From Sphagnum compactum (taxonomy: Eukaryota > Bryophyta > Sphagnopsida > Sphagnales): a DNA stretch of 64,000 nucleotides. Numbering within the stretch: the first letter of the stretch is position 1; each line of letters begins with the position of its first letter. The stretch spans positions 14,880,001 to 14,944,000 of the forward strand of contig OZ234498.1 of assembly GCA_965153455.1 (NCBI GenBank), given 5' to 3'. Shown piece after piece: positions 48,690 through 60,819 of the stretch. Both the position numbers and the translations under genes were made by a program. The notes beneath the pieces were generated by a model. It ran no database searches and had not been told where the DNA came from. It saw nothing but the letters and a program-made list of their open reading frames with translations.

Positions 48690-51300
48690 CTTAGTCTTGA
48701 TTGAAACTGAATTTTAAATCAATTTCAAGTACTTGCAAACTAGGAATTATCATCAACCCTAGATTTAATAACTTGGAAGGCCTCATCCAGAAGTTGGTAA
48801 ACCGGTTCATCTCCAAGATGATAACCCTTCTTTCAAAAATTGCACAACATCAAATGCATCCTGGAGCCTCTTTTGTGGATTGTCAAATTGTTCTACTTTC
48901 AAGGCCCTCTTCACAATAACACCTACACCATCCCACTCCCCTTTCCCATGTTTTGTCCCAAAATAATGCCAACTCATTTTCCAACCTAAGGTCAGACCTG
49001 GGTAGTGAATTACAAAATAAATTGCCCATGAACCCTTGAATTGACGTGCACATCCATCATTCCAAACTATATGATGTTGTGGTCTAACACCTTGATTTGT
49101 AAACCAAGTCTAGTGTTGAAGTAGACAATGTTGAACAAATAAAATGTCATGCTCCTTATCGTCAGAGATGCAAAAATGACTGTCTTTGATGAACTTCTAA
49201 CCTTCATCATCAGATCCACTCATATGGTTCACTCTATATGTAATGTGAACTAGTGTTGTGACATGGAATGAGTGCTAATGCATAGATTGGATTTCATTCT
49301 AGATTTGGAATGTGTAATTCTTAGCAAAGTCAATGTGATATAAAATGCAATCAAAAGGCATTGAATATCTTGCATCTTGCTACAAAGTTATGCTTGATAA
49401 ACTATTGTTACTTGGATCACATGTAATCTATGAACATAAAAGCTATGGTTTCCTTGAATGTTTCTTTAATCCTTTTCTTTGATCTCCCTTCATTTGTCAA
49501 CCCAATTGTATCTTGCTCAAAACATCTCCATGCCATTGCCCAAACACCATTTGCAGAACACTCATTAGGACAAATTGACAACTTGTCCACCCCACATTAT
49601 GCACACTCCCCCACATGAGGCAACCCAATTTGTGCCACTTTTCAAGCTCCCCTTTAGGGCAAACACAATTTTCCCACAATTTTGTCACTCCCTTGTACAC
49701 TCTGGTATGGGCTTGACATACATCCTGTTCAGTAGCCCCACCTTGCCAACAGACTCCACATCAACATGTACAAGCATTTTGTACATGAGCTCCTTTTATG
49801 CCATCCTTCAAGCCATTTGGCCCCTACCACAACAAATCAAGTTCAACATGGTACTTGTAACAACAGACATTTTTATCCTCATTGTTTCACAAAGTAAGGC
49901 TTCAACGCTTCAAATTTCCTTTAGCAAATTTTTGCTTCAGGATGGGTAGCTATAAATCAAAGGTAGAATGAAGTCTGTAATTAACAAACCATCACAACTG
50001 TTAAACAATTACTCAACCCTATATTCCTAATGATTATGCTTTAAGTACAAGTTTGTTGGAATCCAATGTATGGATGGGACATGACAAAAAATCCATTGGC
50101 TTCTCTTTTTAAATTTAATTTTCTCATTCTAAAAATAATTACCTCTCTAAACATAACTACCTTGCTCAAAGTTGCTGCACCTAGACTGATTGGTCCTAGT
50201 TCTTTGCAAAATGTTAAATTAGGTCATTTGTCACATTGGAAGACATGATGGTCGCAAACATCCAAAGTTCCATGATTTGTTATGTGTATCCATCATCTAG
50301 AATTGATGCATAATGAAACAATCAATTTTGAAAGACATGACTACTACCACTATCAAATCTAAATTGCAATTTACAAAATGTTGAATTCACTTTAATACCA
50401 AGGTTGAAGCTTACTTGAGGTTCTAGCAAGTAGTGTGTTGCATGAGCTTCATATTGATTTGGTTTGAGGCGCTTATACGTGACATTTTTGTTGGGGCTTG
50501 TTCATGTCTTAATAGTCCACCACAATAACAATAGCCTCTTTGTCTCAGTGGTCAAACCATCTTGCTTCTTCCTTTTGTCAAGGAAAGAAAATGGTGATAA
50601 GCTAGAGCTCTAAACTAATTGTTCTTGTTCAAAAACATGAAATAAATTATGGCAACCAGTACCCAATATCCATGATAATGCATGTAAGTCAAAGCCATCA
50701 ACACCTACAATAGCTTCAAGCAAAATACCTTTCCTTGCCAACTTGTCTTTTGAACATGGGACTTTCACTTTCTACAATTATGCCCAAAAAGATTGTATGA
50801 AATCTTGTTGTGCTTTAGCCTCATGAGGACGGGGGTAATACTTAGGTTAAGTATGGAATAATGACCTCATTCCCAAGAACCTGCTCCAAAATAACTTGAC
50901 TTGTAAAAAGCTGAAGGCTTTCATCCAACACCATGGCAATGAATTGAATAAGGGATCTTGCTTTCCCGCTTTACCTGATAGTGGTAGTAGAAATATCAAG
51001 ACTAGTTGTGGGTGGATCTGATTGAGAGATTAGACTTTTAATTAATTCTTGTTCTGCCTTTCTTTTTGTTCAACATTTTTGTTGGCAAAGTTGAGCATTC
51101 TTTTGGACTAGGTCTTCAACTACAACATTTTTTTGTGCTTGTTCTTCCCACATAACATTTTCTTTAGCTAGCTCTGTCAGTAATGCCTCTACTTCTTTAT
51201 CTATTGGTAATTCATTAGCCAACTTTGACCTCATGGATGGTCTAGGCCTAATAATGTTAGTTCAACAAAGTTTGTTTCTTGTATTCCCCATGCATTATAG
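48690..51300 (-). pseudogene. Relic of a transposon-type protein with NDG...QFK / GTxHGKGxWDG motifs
   Basis: The clearest block, minus strand about 49085-48815, is free of stops for over 80 codons. It contains IVWNDGCARQFK, YFGTKHGKGEWDGVGVIVKRA and DAFDVVQFLKE. Upstream pieces on the same strand are separated by stops and frame changes: DDKEHDILFVQHC, CPKGELEKWHKLGCLMWG (about 49660-49610), NKNVTYKRLKPNQYEAHATH (about 50490-50430) and ESPMFKRQVGKEGILLEAI farther up. From memory, similar SDG..QFK and HGKG..DG motif pairs occur in uncharacterised plant and animal proteins that are often transposon-linked. I cannot name the family. It is a relic; no terminal repeats were found. Confidence 0.6.
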
Positions 51301-52555
51301 CCTACACATTAATCTACCAACAATAACAAGATAAGCTACATACACATTGAATTTCAAATCAATTGCAAATATACACAACAAACAAAACATTAGTCATCTC
51401 AAATTAGAATCTCAATGTAATTAAAGTCAAGCACCTTACAATTGAAGCTTCAAGAATATACATTGAGACATAAATGGGTCCATTCATGGTTGGGGAACCA
51501 AAAAAGGAAAAAAAGACTTAAGGACCTTTTAGAGCTATTTTTTACAAATAACATTACATGAAACAAATTTAAGCAAGAAAAATTGAATAGTCCAATATAA
51601 GATAATTCATGTGTTGATGGTGATTTTTCACATTTATACATAATTGTGTATGAATATTTTGGTTTAATGCTAGAAATGTAGAAAATCCAAAAAATCCCAA
51701 AATGAGTTTCAATGGACAACCAAACATTTTTTTTGGGCAATATTATTTCCTACACATGTGACCTGCATCTAAGGCTAAACATTTTGAACCCATTGAACAT
51801 ATTTTTTTTGTCAAATGGTTTAGAAAATGAATCCTTTGCCTTGTAACCCTTTTCTTCAAAATTTCTAGACTTTGAAATTTTTGTATAATTTGGTTTTTCA
51901 TCAAGTTCATCCAATGAGCATGTACTTTCATAGAAGGGGCCATGTTTTTGTTGTATAAAAAATTTGAAATCAATTGTATGACTTTATGCATTCCTTTTGA
52001 TTCCTTGAAAAAAAATATTTTAGACACTTGATTCCTTTAGTTTACAAGACTAAAAATGACATTTACATAGTATCCAAATTATTTTTATTAATTTAAGAAA
52101 ACATCATTTTATCTATTGACATACAACAATCCTTTACAATTGCAATAATGTAAGAGAAACAAAAACCCAAAGTTGTCATGTGTAATCCTTTTTCAGTTAG
52201 ACACTCATTTTTGGTATCCTGATCGCAAATGGACCCAAATATACTTGCACATATGAATTAATTTCCCCAACAAAAAATGTACATATTCTATATGTCATAC
52301 ACATTTGTGTACACAACATACATGCAACAGATTTACACACATATAACTAATATACATACATATGTATACACATGTGTGTGACATAATATAGTTCATGTGT
52401 CGACAAGAGTGCATGAAACATAGTTCAACTACATGTGTATGTACCTCAAATCTATATATGTACATAAAATATTTGAAACCACACACATTATGTATAACAT
52501 TCTAATAATTATGTTCAAGTTATAGCTCACATATATATACATACATACTTATATA
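51301..52555. other. AT-rich DNA with tgtgtat-rich tracts, no gene recognised
   Basis: The right part (52260-52555) is rich in alternating purine-pyrimidine words such as acatacatatgtatac that resemble the following tandem array. No coding signal is seen. Confidence 0.45.
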
Positions 52556-52558
52556 CAT

Positions 52559-52580
52559 TTGTGTGTGTGTGTGTGTGTGT
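52559..52580. repeat. (GT)n microsatellite
   Basis: An uninterrupted tgtgtg run of about 20 bp immediately precedes the 105-bp tandem array. Confidence 0.9.
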
Positions 52581-52582
52581 AC

Positions 52583-52930
52583 TTAACATCTGGGTATGTA
52601 CATACATAACCTACACAACATATAAACAATATATTTCAAATATTGACAAGTATACACATGTCAAAACTCAAATACATAGTTGTCTATCTAACATATGGGT
52701 ATGTACATACATAACCTACATAACATACAAGAAATATGTTTCAAATATTGACAAGTATACACATGTCAAAACTCATATACATAGATGTCTATCTAACATT
52801 TTAGTATGTACATACATAACCTACACAACATACAAACAAATATTGACAAGTATACATATGTCAAAACTCATATACATAGATGTCTATCTAACATTTCGGT
52901 ATGTACATACATAACCTAGACACAATATAT
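52583..52930. repeat. 105-bp tandem array, about 3.3 units
   Basis: The landmark gtatgtacatacataacct occurs at 52594, 52699, 52804 and 52899. Spacing is 105, 105 and 95 bp, the last unit carrying a 10-bp deletion. Each unit also holds atattgacaagtatacac and gtctatctaacat. The unit length is a multiple of three, so a 117-codon plus-strand frame stays open across it by accident. Confidence 0.92.
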
Positions 52931-55042
52931 TTCATATTTTGCACAAGGTATAGAACTTAATTACATCCATGTGTACACATGTTCAATTTCACCATATATG
53001 CAAGTGCGCAAATACATGTCCAATACAATAGTACTATAAACACAAATTAGAGTAGACATATATATGCAAATCCACATAAGGTGCATAGTTCATAGACTTA
53101 TAAACAAAACCCTATTATAAGTTCCTAGAAAAATGGCATGTTCAAACTATAATCTTGGACAAAAGATACAGTCCAAAGACCTTAGTACCAAATGTCACAA
53201 AGGTGGATCAATGCCATACCATATTGGATGCAATTTACTCCAACAAAGGTAGATTTTGAACATCAAGCCTTCCCATGAAAGTAAATCCCCAGGAGTGCAT
53301 TGAATGGGCGATCCTACATTTACATGCACTGCAAACCTTTAGCCACCAAACAACATTGATCCAATTGAGGGAATGCATTAATAATTTCACTAAAATTCTA
53401 TACCAAACCTCATTAAATTCTAACAATAAAATTTTTAGTGAGAAGTGACTTCTCATTCATAGGTGCAAAGGTTTTACAAGGCAATCAAACTTGAATGTGA
53501 CTACAATGGATTTTTTTACCTTTTCTAACCCTATGATCACACCATTGTGAAGCATATGAAAAGAATTCCCACTAGAATATGATCTATGTCATCCCTAGAA
53601 TCCGTTCACATGTGACCTACTAGAATCACAACCCTACATTAGAAAAATGTAAAACCTATAGAGGAAAATTCTATTTTCTTCATGTACTAAATGATGTTCA
53701 AATTTAGACAAAATGAAAGAAGGTTCACAAGATTTGAGGTTTGCTTGCACTATTTGCTATTGTATTCCATGTATAATTTTTGCATCCAACTTCAATAAGT
53801 TTCAAATGAGAAAAATTGGGCCAACTACATGTCATTTGGCACCAAATGCAATTTTGGTATTGGGGATGACACTTAATTAGGACTTATAGTTTTGACATTT
53901 ACGGCTAATACTACACATGTACCTAGAAATTTGTTGGAAGATGCCGTGTTGGAATCAATAGCAAATGCAAGTTTCTTTTTATGCAGTGGTACATCTATAG
54001 CTCCACCGCCTTGTTGGCCTTCACCATCTCCAAAACCAAATTTGCAAATGCCAACCTTTTAAAACAACCCAAAAGATCCAATTGAAGCAAAATTATAATA
54101 AAACCAAATGACAACAGACTTTGAAATCAACCCAAAAAATAAAGTCCTATCAAAATTTATAAATAAGCTTAAATAATTTGGACATTTGTATCTTCATCTG
54201 AAAAGTTAGAAACATTATAAATGAATAAAAAAAATGAAGGAACTATCTCTCTTGTAAATTACAGATTCCATTCATTTTGTTGAGCTACATTATCAGAAAA
54301 AATCTATTGTGCTTCTTAATCCAAAAGTTAGATGCTAGGCACATAGCTAGGCACTTACTTTCAATGAACAAATTCACATCAAACTATTAAATGTTGGGCT
54401 CCCTCTAAGAGTCATGAATTGTTGCAACTATCAAGTTCTTTTAATAGTTTTTAAAAAGAAAACTCCTCCAACATTCTTTGTTCTTGGAATCTAAGCTTAA
54501 GAAGGTAGAATTTAGCATGGGCCCATTGTTGACTACCATCAACCAAATCCCTCCACGCCTTGCTACTGAGATGCAACAACAAAAATAATACCATTCAATC
54601 CTCCCATGGAATAGTTTTGCATATTTGGGCCTAGATGTCGTAAATTATATCATTCAGCAGAATTGCTGAAAAGTCTCCCATTGAAAACTCACATGGCCTT
54701 CCACTATTGGTGCAAAAAATATATACAAAAGGTAAGTTCATCAAGCCTTAGTAGATTGAAACCCTAACTTGAAAGTTCTATGCAAGGGCGTATAGAAACT
54801 AACAATGATAGTTCCAAAGCCATCAATGAAAACATGCATGGATTACTTGTGATCAATACAATTCAAAATGTTCACCTTTTAAAATAATTGCAGAGTCATG
54901 TACAAGATATGGTGTTTGCATTGTTTAGAATCCATATATGTATGTTTGATACCTGTAATACACCACAACCCAAGTCTCCACCCATTAATCCTCCTCCTAG
55001 ACAAAACACATTAAACTACAAATGTGAAAGCATGAGAAACAC
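52931..55042. other. AT-rich DNA, no gene recognised
   Basis: Short frames only. No motif, RNA gene or repeat boundary was found up to the Copia target duplication. Confidence 0.5.
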
Positions 55043-55047
55043 ATCAA
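55043..55047. other. Copia target-site duplication, left
   Basis: ATCAA, identical to 59096-59100 on the other side of the element. Confidence 0.95.
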
Positions 55048-55362
55048 TGTTAACAAATAGGAGATCTATTCAAGTGCAAACATAAATCTTTACTGAAAGG
55101 AAACTAAAACACGATGCTCACAACACGGAACATAACATCAAGAACTCCTCAAGGTTCTTGTCACATGAAATACGCAAACTTGTGCGATGAAGAAAAGAGA
55201 GAACCAAACCATCAACACCAAGGTATTTAACTAAAAGACCAAACCACAAGTAACCAAACCAATATAAGTAAAGAAAGTAATTCAACCTTGTGAAAGTAAC
55301 CTAGTTACTTTCCTATTCCAGTAACTAATGAAACCTAACTAGTTGAGCTTGAATTCTTAACA
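55048..55362 (-). repeat. Copia 3' LTR
   Basis: Starts TGTTAACAAA and ends CTTAACA on the plus strand. 315 bp, same length as the 5' LTR. The sense strand here has agtaaag where the other LTR has the aataaag polyadenylation-like signal. Confidence 0.95.
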
Positions 55363-55371
55363 CTCCCCCTC
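55363..55371 (-). other. Copia polypurine tract
   Basis: Sense-strand gagggggag directly abuts the 3' LTR. It overlaps the last codons of the pol frame (SLRGS), which is usual for Copia elements. Confidence 0.88.
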
Positions 55372-57543
55372 AAACTCAAATCCACTTTTAGTACACCAAG
55401 CATTTTTAAAAACTTCCTTAGCTTATTTGTACCTAAAGCCTTTGTGAAAATGTCAACAACTTGATCTTCAGTAGTGACATGAACTGCCGCTGTGGGTGTT
55501 TGATTCATGATATAGACTGCAGTTGCTACCGTTTTAGCCCAAAAGTAATTTGGCAAATTCTTCTCATTCAACATGGCACGTGCTATTTTTGCAATGTGCC
55601 TGTTTTTTGTTTCAGCAATTCCATTCTATTGTGGGGAGTAATCACATGAGTACTTCCTTTGAATTCCATGCTCCTTCAAGTATTCACTGAATTCACTTGA
55701 AAAATATTTTCCCCCTCCATCGGACCTTAGGCATTTGATGTTCACACCCTTCTCCTTCTCCACCATTGCTTTGAAATTCAAAAAATGTTGAAACACTTCA
55801 CCTTTATGTTTCATGAAGTAGACCCACACCTTCCTTGTGTGGTCATCAATGAAACTCACGTAATACTTGCATCCTCCAATGGATTCTGTCTTCGTGGTCC
55901 ACACATCTGAGTGGATCATTTCCAAAGGTTTGGAATTCACATGAGTTGTTTGAGCTGGGAATGGATGCCTAGCTTACTTCCCCAATTGGCATGCTTCACA
56001 AACTTCTGACATCACCTCTTCTGTTTCAAATTTGGGAAGACCTCCAACAAGATTTTGTTTCTCCATCAACTTAAGATGTTGGAGATTAACATGGCCAACC
56101 CGCTTGTGCCAAATTCCAATGTCTCCAGCTCCTTTTCCATGTGTGAATAACATGGAATTCACCTTAGGCATGTTCACATCCAAGGTGAACATTCGTCCAT
56201 TCCTTTCCCCTTTTGCAATCAATTTGCCTTGGTTCTTCATGTCTTTCACAAAACATCCATTAGGGTTGAATGTCACCTGTAAACCTTGTTCCACCATCTA
56301 GCCTACGGAAGACCAAATTTTTTGTTATGGTTGGAACATGAAAACATCTTTGAAGTACTTTGTTTGCCCATCTTGCATGGACAATGGCACCTTGCTAATT
56401 TGTGTGATGGGATGTGTAGTGTCATCACCAGTTTCCACAAACCCTGGTGTTTTCAAATCCCTTGTGTCTCTAAACCATTCTCCATGACTCGTCATGTGGT
56501 TTGAAGCTCCAGAATCCACATACCAGACATTGTTATCTGATACACCTCCTATCATTGAATTTGCCATGTGCTGCATCACAAACAGTTGCTCATCACCTTG
56601 ATTGCTAGTTGATGCATAATTCCCTTGTTGTAGCTTTCCATTTCGTGCATCATGTTCCCTTTGATAATAGTTCTTTGCCATGTGCCCAGGTTTCCAGCAA
56701 TAGTAGCAGTTTGAGTCGCTATTTGGTTGTTGACCTCGATGACTTCCACCACGACTACACAACTTCCTCGACTTCCTCATCCTTCAAAGTTTCTTCGTCC
56801 ACCTCCATGAGGTTGACCTTCATGTTGATGATGTCCACCATGCGAGCTTCTGTGGCGACCTCGAAATGAGGTTTTACCACCTCTACCTCTACCTCTACCT
56901 CTATTAGTATTTGAGTAGAAAGCACTTTCCTGTGATCCTCCATTGGATGAAGTACCAACAATTCTCATCTCTTCACTTATAAGTAGGGTTATTAAATCTT
57001 GGAAATCGGGAAATGTTTCTCGAACTACAATTGAAGTACGGAACTGGTATAGTCTTTTCCAAGTCCATTCAAGGTCACGGCCACTAAATCTTCATCATTT
57101 ACAGGGGCTCCTATAGATGCAAGAGCATTTGCAAGGTTTTTCACCTTTGTAGAATAGTCACTGATGTTCATCTTGTTTTTCTATACATTATGCAACTCTT
57201 GTTTGAGCTACAGTTTGCGGGCTTGTGTATTAGTGCTATACATCTTCACCAATGTATCCTAAGCTTGCTTGGGTGATTTTGCATCTTGAATATGCACAAT
57301 CATGGAATCGGACACACTCACAGAAAGCCAATACAAGACTTTCCTTGCTTTTTCATGCCAAGTTTTATTGGCTTGAATTTGTTGTTGTGTGAGGTTTTCT
57401 GGGAGAAGAGGTTCTTTCTCATCACCAGTTATGAACTCCCAATAACCTTTCCCCATCAAAAAATTCATAATTCTAAATTCCCACACTTGGAAATTGTTCT
57501 TGTCTAATTTCTCAATTGCAATTTGAGAAAGACCGTCTGCCAT
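55365..57543 (-). pseudogene. Copia gag-pol remnant: gag, protease, integrase fused to RNase H tail
   Basis: Gag starts at ATG 57543 (MADGLSQIAIEKLDKNNF), then reads for 94 codons to a TAG at about 57260 where the homologous residue is normally Trp. It continues in other frames with an RGRGRGRGG run (about 56905). The zinc knuckle (56708-56664) has C25, C28 and H33, but the fourth ligand is Tyr. The protease motif DSGAS lies at about 56516. The GAG-pre-integrase HHCC region is 56297-55974. The integrase acidic residues D, D and E lie at 55907, 55721 and 55613 with 35 residues between the last two, but a TAG at 55626 falls before the E. At about 55484-55493 integrase jumps to VHVTTEDQVVDIFTKAL, the RNase H tail. 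At least two nonsense codons, the altered knuckle and the missing reverse transcriptase make it non-functional. Confidence 0.93.
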
Positions 57544-58769
57544 TTCTCAAGACAACACTCAATGTCTTCTTGGGGTTTCACAAATGATTTTATTTCCTTC
57601 CTTGGGTTTCTAGGATTAGGATTAGAGTTTTCCTTCCTTAAGTTTCTAGGCTTAGAGTTAGGGTTAGGGTTGAACAAAATGAACCTTGCATATATATGTA
57701 TGTCTTGAGTATTATATGAAATTCTATACTATACATAGGTTTTACGTATATGTACGTATCTCGTATAATATTTTGTATGGTATTAAATACATGATTACAT
57801 ACCAAACTTTTGTATGAAGGTCTTCATAATGTATTTGTGTTTCCTAATCTTCAAACTCCTTCCTTCAAGTTCTCCCAAGTTGTATTTGCTCCACTTCAAA
57901 ACTTTGTTTTGATGTCTTTTCAATGTAAACTTTTGTCACAGCAACTTTGCAAAGCTACACCACTCACATATGACCTTGGATCGTTCTGACATTTTGGTGA
58001 AACATGAAAATTATGTTTAATACCATCTCTCAAAATTTCAACTCATTTAACTTCATAAAATGAAAGATATTACTACTTTCTTGAAATCACTTCAAATTGG
58101 GATCTGAACACAAAATGATTTACAACTCACTCCCAACAACTCCAAGCTCCTTGAGATTTAGGGAGACACCTTAAATATATGTCTTCTATGTTTATTCAAA
58201 ATTTCAGGTCTATTGATGATGATTAGAAAGAGTTATCACTTTCAAAAGAAACTGACTTCAAAACTGAGACTAAAAGTTTAGATACTTAGATCTCTCTCAA
58301 TACATATCCAAATGACATGAAATTTGTCTCACATATGTAATCCTTTATGATTTATAAGATCCCTAAGCTGCAGATTCAAAAAAGCTCAAACAAAGGAGTT
58401 ATGATCAAAAAACCAAATCTGGCACAAAGTTTTCAAAAGCTCATAACTCTCACAAAACATATATTTTTCTTTTGAAAATTTGGGAATAGAAGCATCTTAC
58501 AGTCTTCTATAATCTCTTTAAGTTTCACTTCAAGATCTTTTCACAGTAGAACTAGATCTAGATTTAAAGATCTGACTTCCACAACCTTTGATATGTTGAT
58601 CTCCTTTCACCTCTTTTCTTTTCTTTTCTTTCTCTTCAAATTTTTTCCTTTTCCCGTTTTTCTTTTGCATTTGACAAACTCCTATGATAATACTAGAGAC
58701 TCTCAAGCTCTATTTCTAGAGATTTTCTAGTTCTAGATCTCTTTCAACCTTTTCACCAAACAACCTAAA
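57544..58769 (-). other. Copia 5' untranslated leader
   Basis: About 1.2 kb between primer site and gag ATG, long for a Copia element. It contains a 36-bp tandem duplication (57594 and 57630, ttccttcctt...ttctagg) ending in ttagggttaggg (57657-57672), and a T/C-rich run at about 58612-58665. Confidence 0.8.
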
Positions 58770-58780
58770 CTCTGATACCA
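58770..58780 (-). other. Copia primer-binding site (initiator tRNA-Met type)
   Basis: Sense-strand TGGTATCAGAG begins immediately inside the 5' LTR. This is the standard plant Copia primer site complementary to the 3' end of initiator tRNA-Met. Confidence 0.95.
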
Positions 58781-59095
58781 TGTTAACAAATAGGAGATCT
58801 ACTCAAGTGCAAACATAAATCTTTATTGAAAGGAAACTAAAACATGATGCTTACAACACGAAACATAACATCAAGAACTCCTCAAGGTTCTTGTCACATG
58901 AAATACACAAACTTGTGCAATGAAGAAAAGAGAGAACCAAACCATCAACACCAAGGTATTTAACTAAAAAACCAAACCACAAATAACCAAACTAATATAA
59001 GTAAGGAAAGTAATTCAACCTTGTGAAAGTAATCTAATTACTTTCCTATTCCAGTAACTAATGAAACCTAACTAGTTGAGCTTGAATTCTCAACA
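58781..59095 (-). repeat. Copia 5' LTR
   Basis: 315 bp, TGTTAAC to CTCAACA on the plus strand. The sense strand holds ttatatta, a possible TATA element, and an aataaag polyadenylation-like signal (complement at 58822-58827). Confidence 0.95.
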
Positions 59096-59100
59096 ATCAA
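59096..59100. other. Copia target-site duplication, right
   Basis: ATCAA, matching 55043-55047. Confidence 0.95.
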
Positions 59101-60815
59101 GGTTTGTTTTTGAGACATATGAAAAAAAAACACCACAATCTCAACAAAAATTTACAAACACATATCAACCATGTGCAAACATAGAAATTTTTTGATCTTG
59201 AACAAGGAAGCTCATCCTCATGAGTGTGTGCATGCATCAAACAAGCAGAAGATGTACCTAAACTCCAAATGGGGGGTTGAAGCCTAGCTACAACTAGCAT
59301 TTTAGGCGATGGTCCATGCGCTTGACAATTTGGAAGGTCTGGTTGAAGTATTTAACATTTTGTGGCTGGGGGTCTATCAACACACACCACTTTGGTTAAT
59401 GACATTAGTTGTTGTATTGGCAATGTTTGATTGATCTCTTTCATGCCTTGCAAGCAAATGCATCAGATACCTAGTTGCACTACAATAAAAGGCAAATGCA
59501 GATCAAAATAGACATGGACAAACAGCTTGGAATTTAAGAAATTGCCTTCAAAGGTCAAAACATATCGAGGTCCAAAAAATTACCTCCGAAAAAACTTGAT
59601 CTGTCAAGGTTTTGTGCTAGAATGGTTATGTGCATTGAGCTTCTTGCCCCTCACTATAATTTTTTGGCTAAACAAAGATGGTGAAGGCATCAAGTTTTGT
59701 TGCTACTCCTTAAGGATGACCATTGCAGTGTTAATCATTAACTCCTTTGTTGTAATTACTAGCTAGCTTGCTCCTTGTAAAACAAATGCAACGAGGATGG
59801 AACTATATCTTGGCACCTAGTTCACCTTCATGTAACTTATATTTGATGGAGAACCATACAAAATACAAATCCAAACAATCTTGAAAGATTTAGTTTATCC
59901 AATGATGATGGAAACCATATAGACAAAGATCATGGCACCCAACTAAAAAGATTTTCCAGAACTATGGAAACATACAAACAAATCAAAACATTCATGAAAC
60001 ACAAAATCATTATATGTTCAAAATTATGTAAAGAATGCAACAAGGGGAAAGAAGATCAATGCATGCAACCATTTTAGCACATTCAAATGCACACAATCAC
60101 AAGTATTCTTGTAAGTTCCAGTGCACATGATCATCCTAACAAGCTTCGATGCACATGGTCATCCTACCAATTTCTAAGTTGCACCCTCAATCTAGCACCT
60201 TCAAGAGCACATGATCATTCTTTCAAGCTTCACAATTTGCTTGAAGCGCACCAAGCTCATGGCACCACAAGACAACATTGATGTTGGCACACCTAACAGA
60301 GTTGTAGAAAAAAGGCCAAGTTCGCTTCAACCAAAAGAACATTAACAGAGGTTTGTGATCACAAGATTTGGCGGCTCCAAACAATAAAACACAATAAATT
60401 TTAAGTACACTTTTGAATTTAGATGATTCATTTTTTATCCAATGGCTCGTATATGATTTACAACCTATTCAAATTATGTATTGTACATTTTGGAGCCCAT
60501 TTGGTCCAAAAATGGGGGACCTTCATTTTCAAAAAACATTATAAAAAAAATTGAAATGGAAATATAAAACCATGCCCAATTGTAAAATCTCTTCCTCTTT
60601 CATATGGTTTAATTAGTATAAGTCTAAAGCTAATCAAATATTCTTTAAAAGTACAAAACAAATATAAGATACGATGTCCACATGAACCCAAAGTTACGTA
60701 ATGCAAGAAAATTATATTTGTGACTACAAGTTTTTGGGGCGTAGTGTGCTTTTACCCGCAACACTCCTTGGAATGTCCCGGTTTATTGCATTGATCATAG
60801 ATCACATCTATTCGC
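59101..60815. other. No gene recognised
   Basis: Short unrecognised frames. Around 60080-60250 the words agcacatgatcat and caagcttc recur irregularly (cttccaagttccagtgcaca-like units), a weak degenerate repeat. Confidence 0.45.
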
Positions 60816-60819
60816 CTTC

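Larger units (their letters stand above)
55048..59095 (-). mobile_element. Copia LTR retrotransposon, internally deleted (lacks reverse transcriptase)
   Basis: A 4048-bp element with two 315-bp LTRs and perfect ATCAA target duplications. It has a tRNA-Met-type primer site beside the right LTR and a polypurine tract beside the left LTR, so it reads on the minus strand. The internal order is gag, zinc knuckle, protease, GAG-pre-integrase and integrase core, then a jump straight to the end of RNase H. Reverse transcriptase and most of RNase H are missing. The LTRs differ at 14 of 315 positions by my count, all transitions. The element is therefore a moderately old, non-autonomous deletion derivative that kept all its cis signals. 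Confidence 0.95.

Noticed and set aside
52561-52914. 117-codon plus-strand open frame
   Set aside because: It is entirely the GT microsatellite and the 105-bp array, whose period is a multiple of three and so keeps one frame open.
57657-57672. Interstitial telomere
   Set aside because: Only two perfect ttaggg words inside the Copia leader; the plant telomere unit is TTTAGGG and no array is present.
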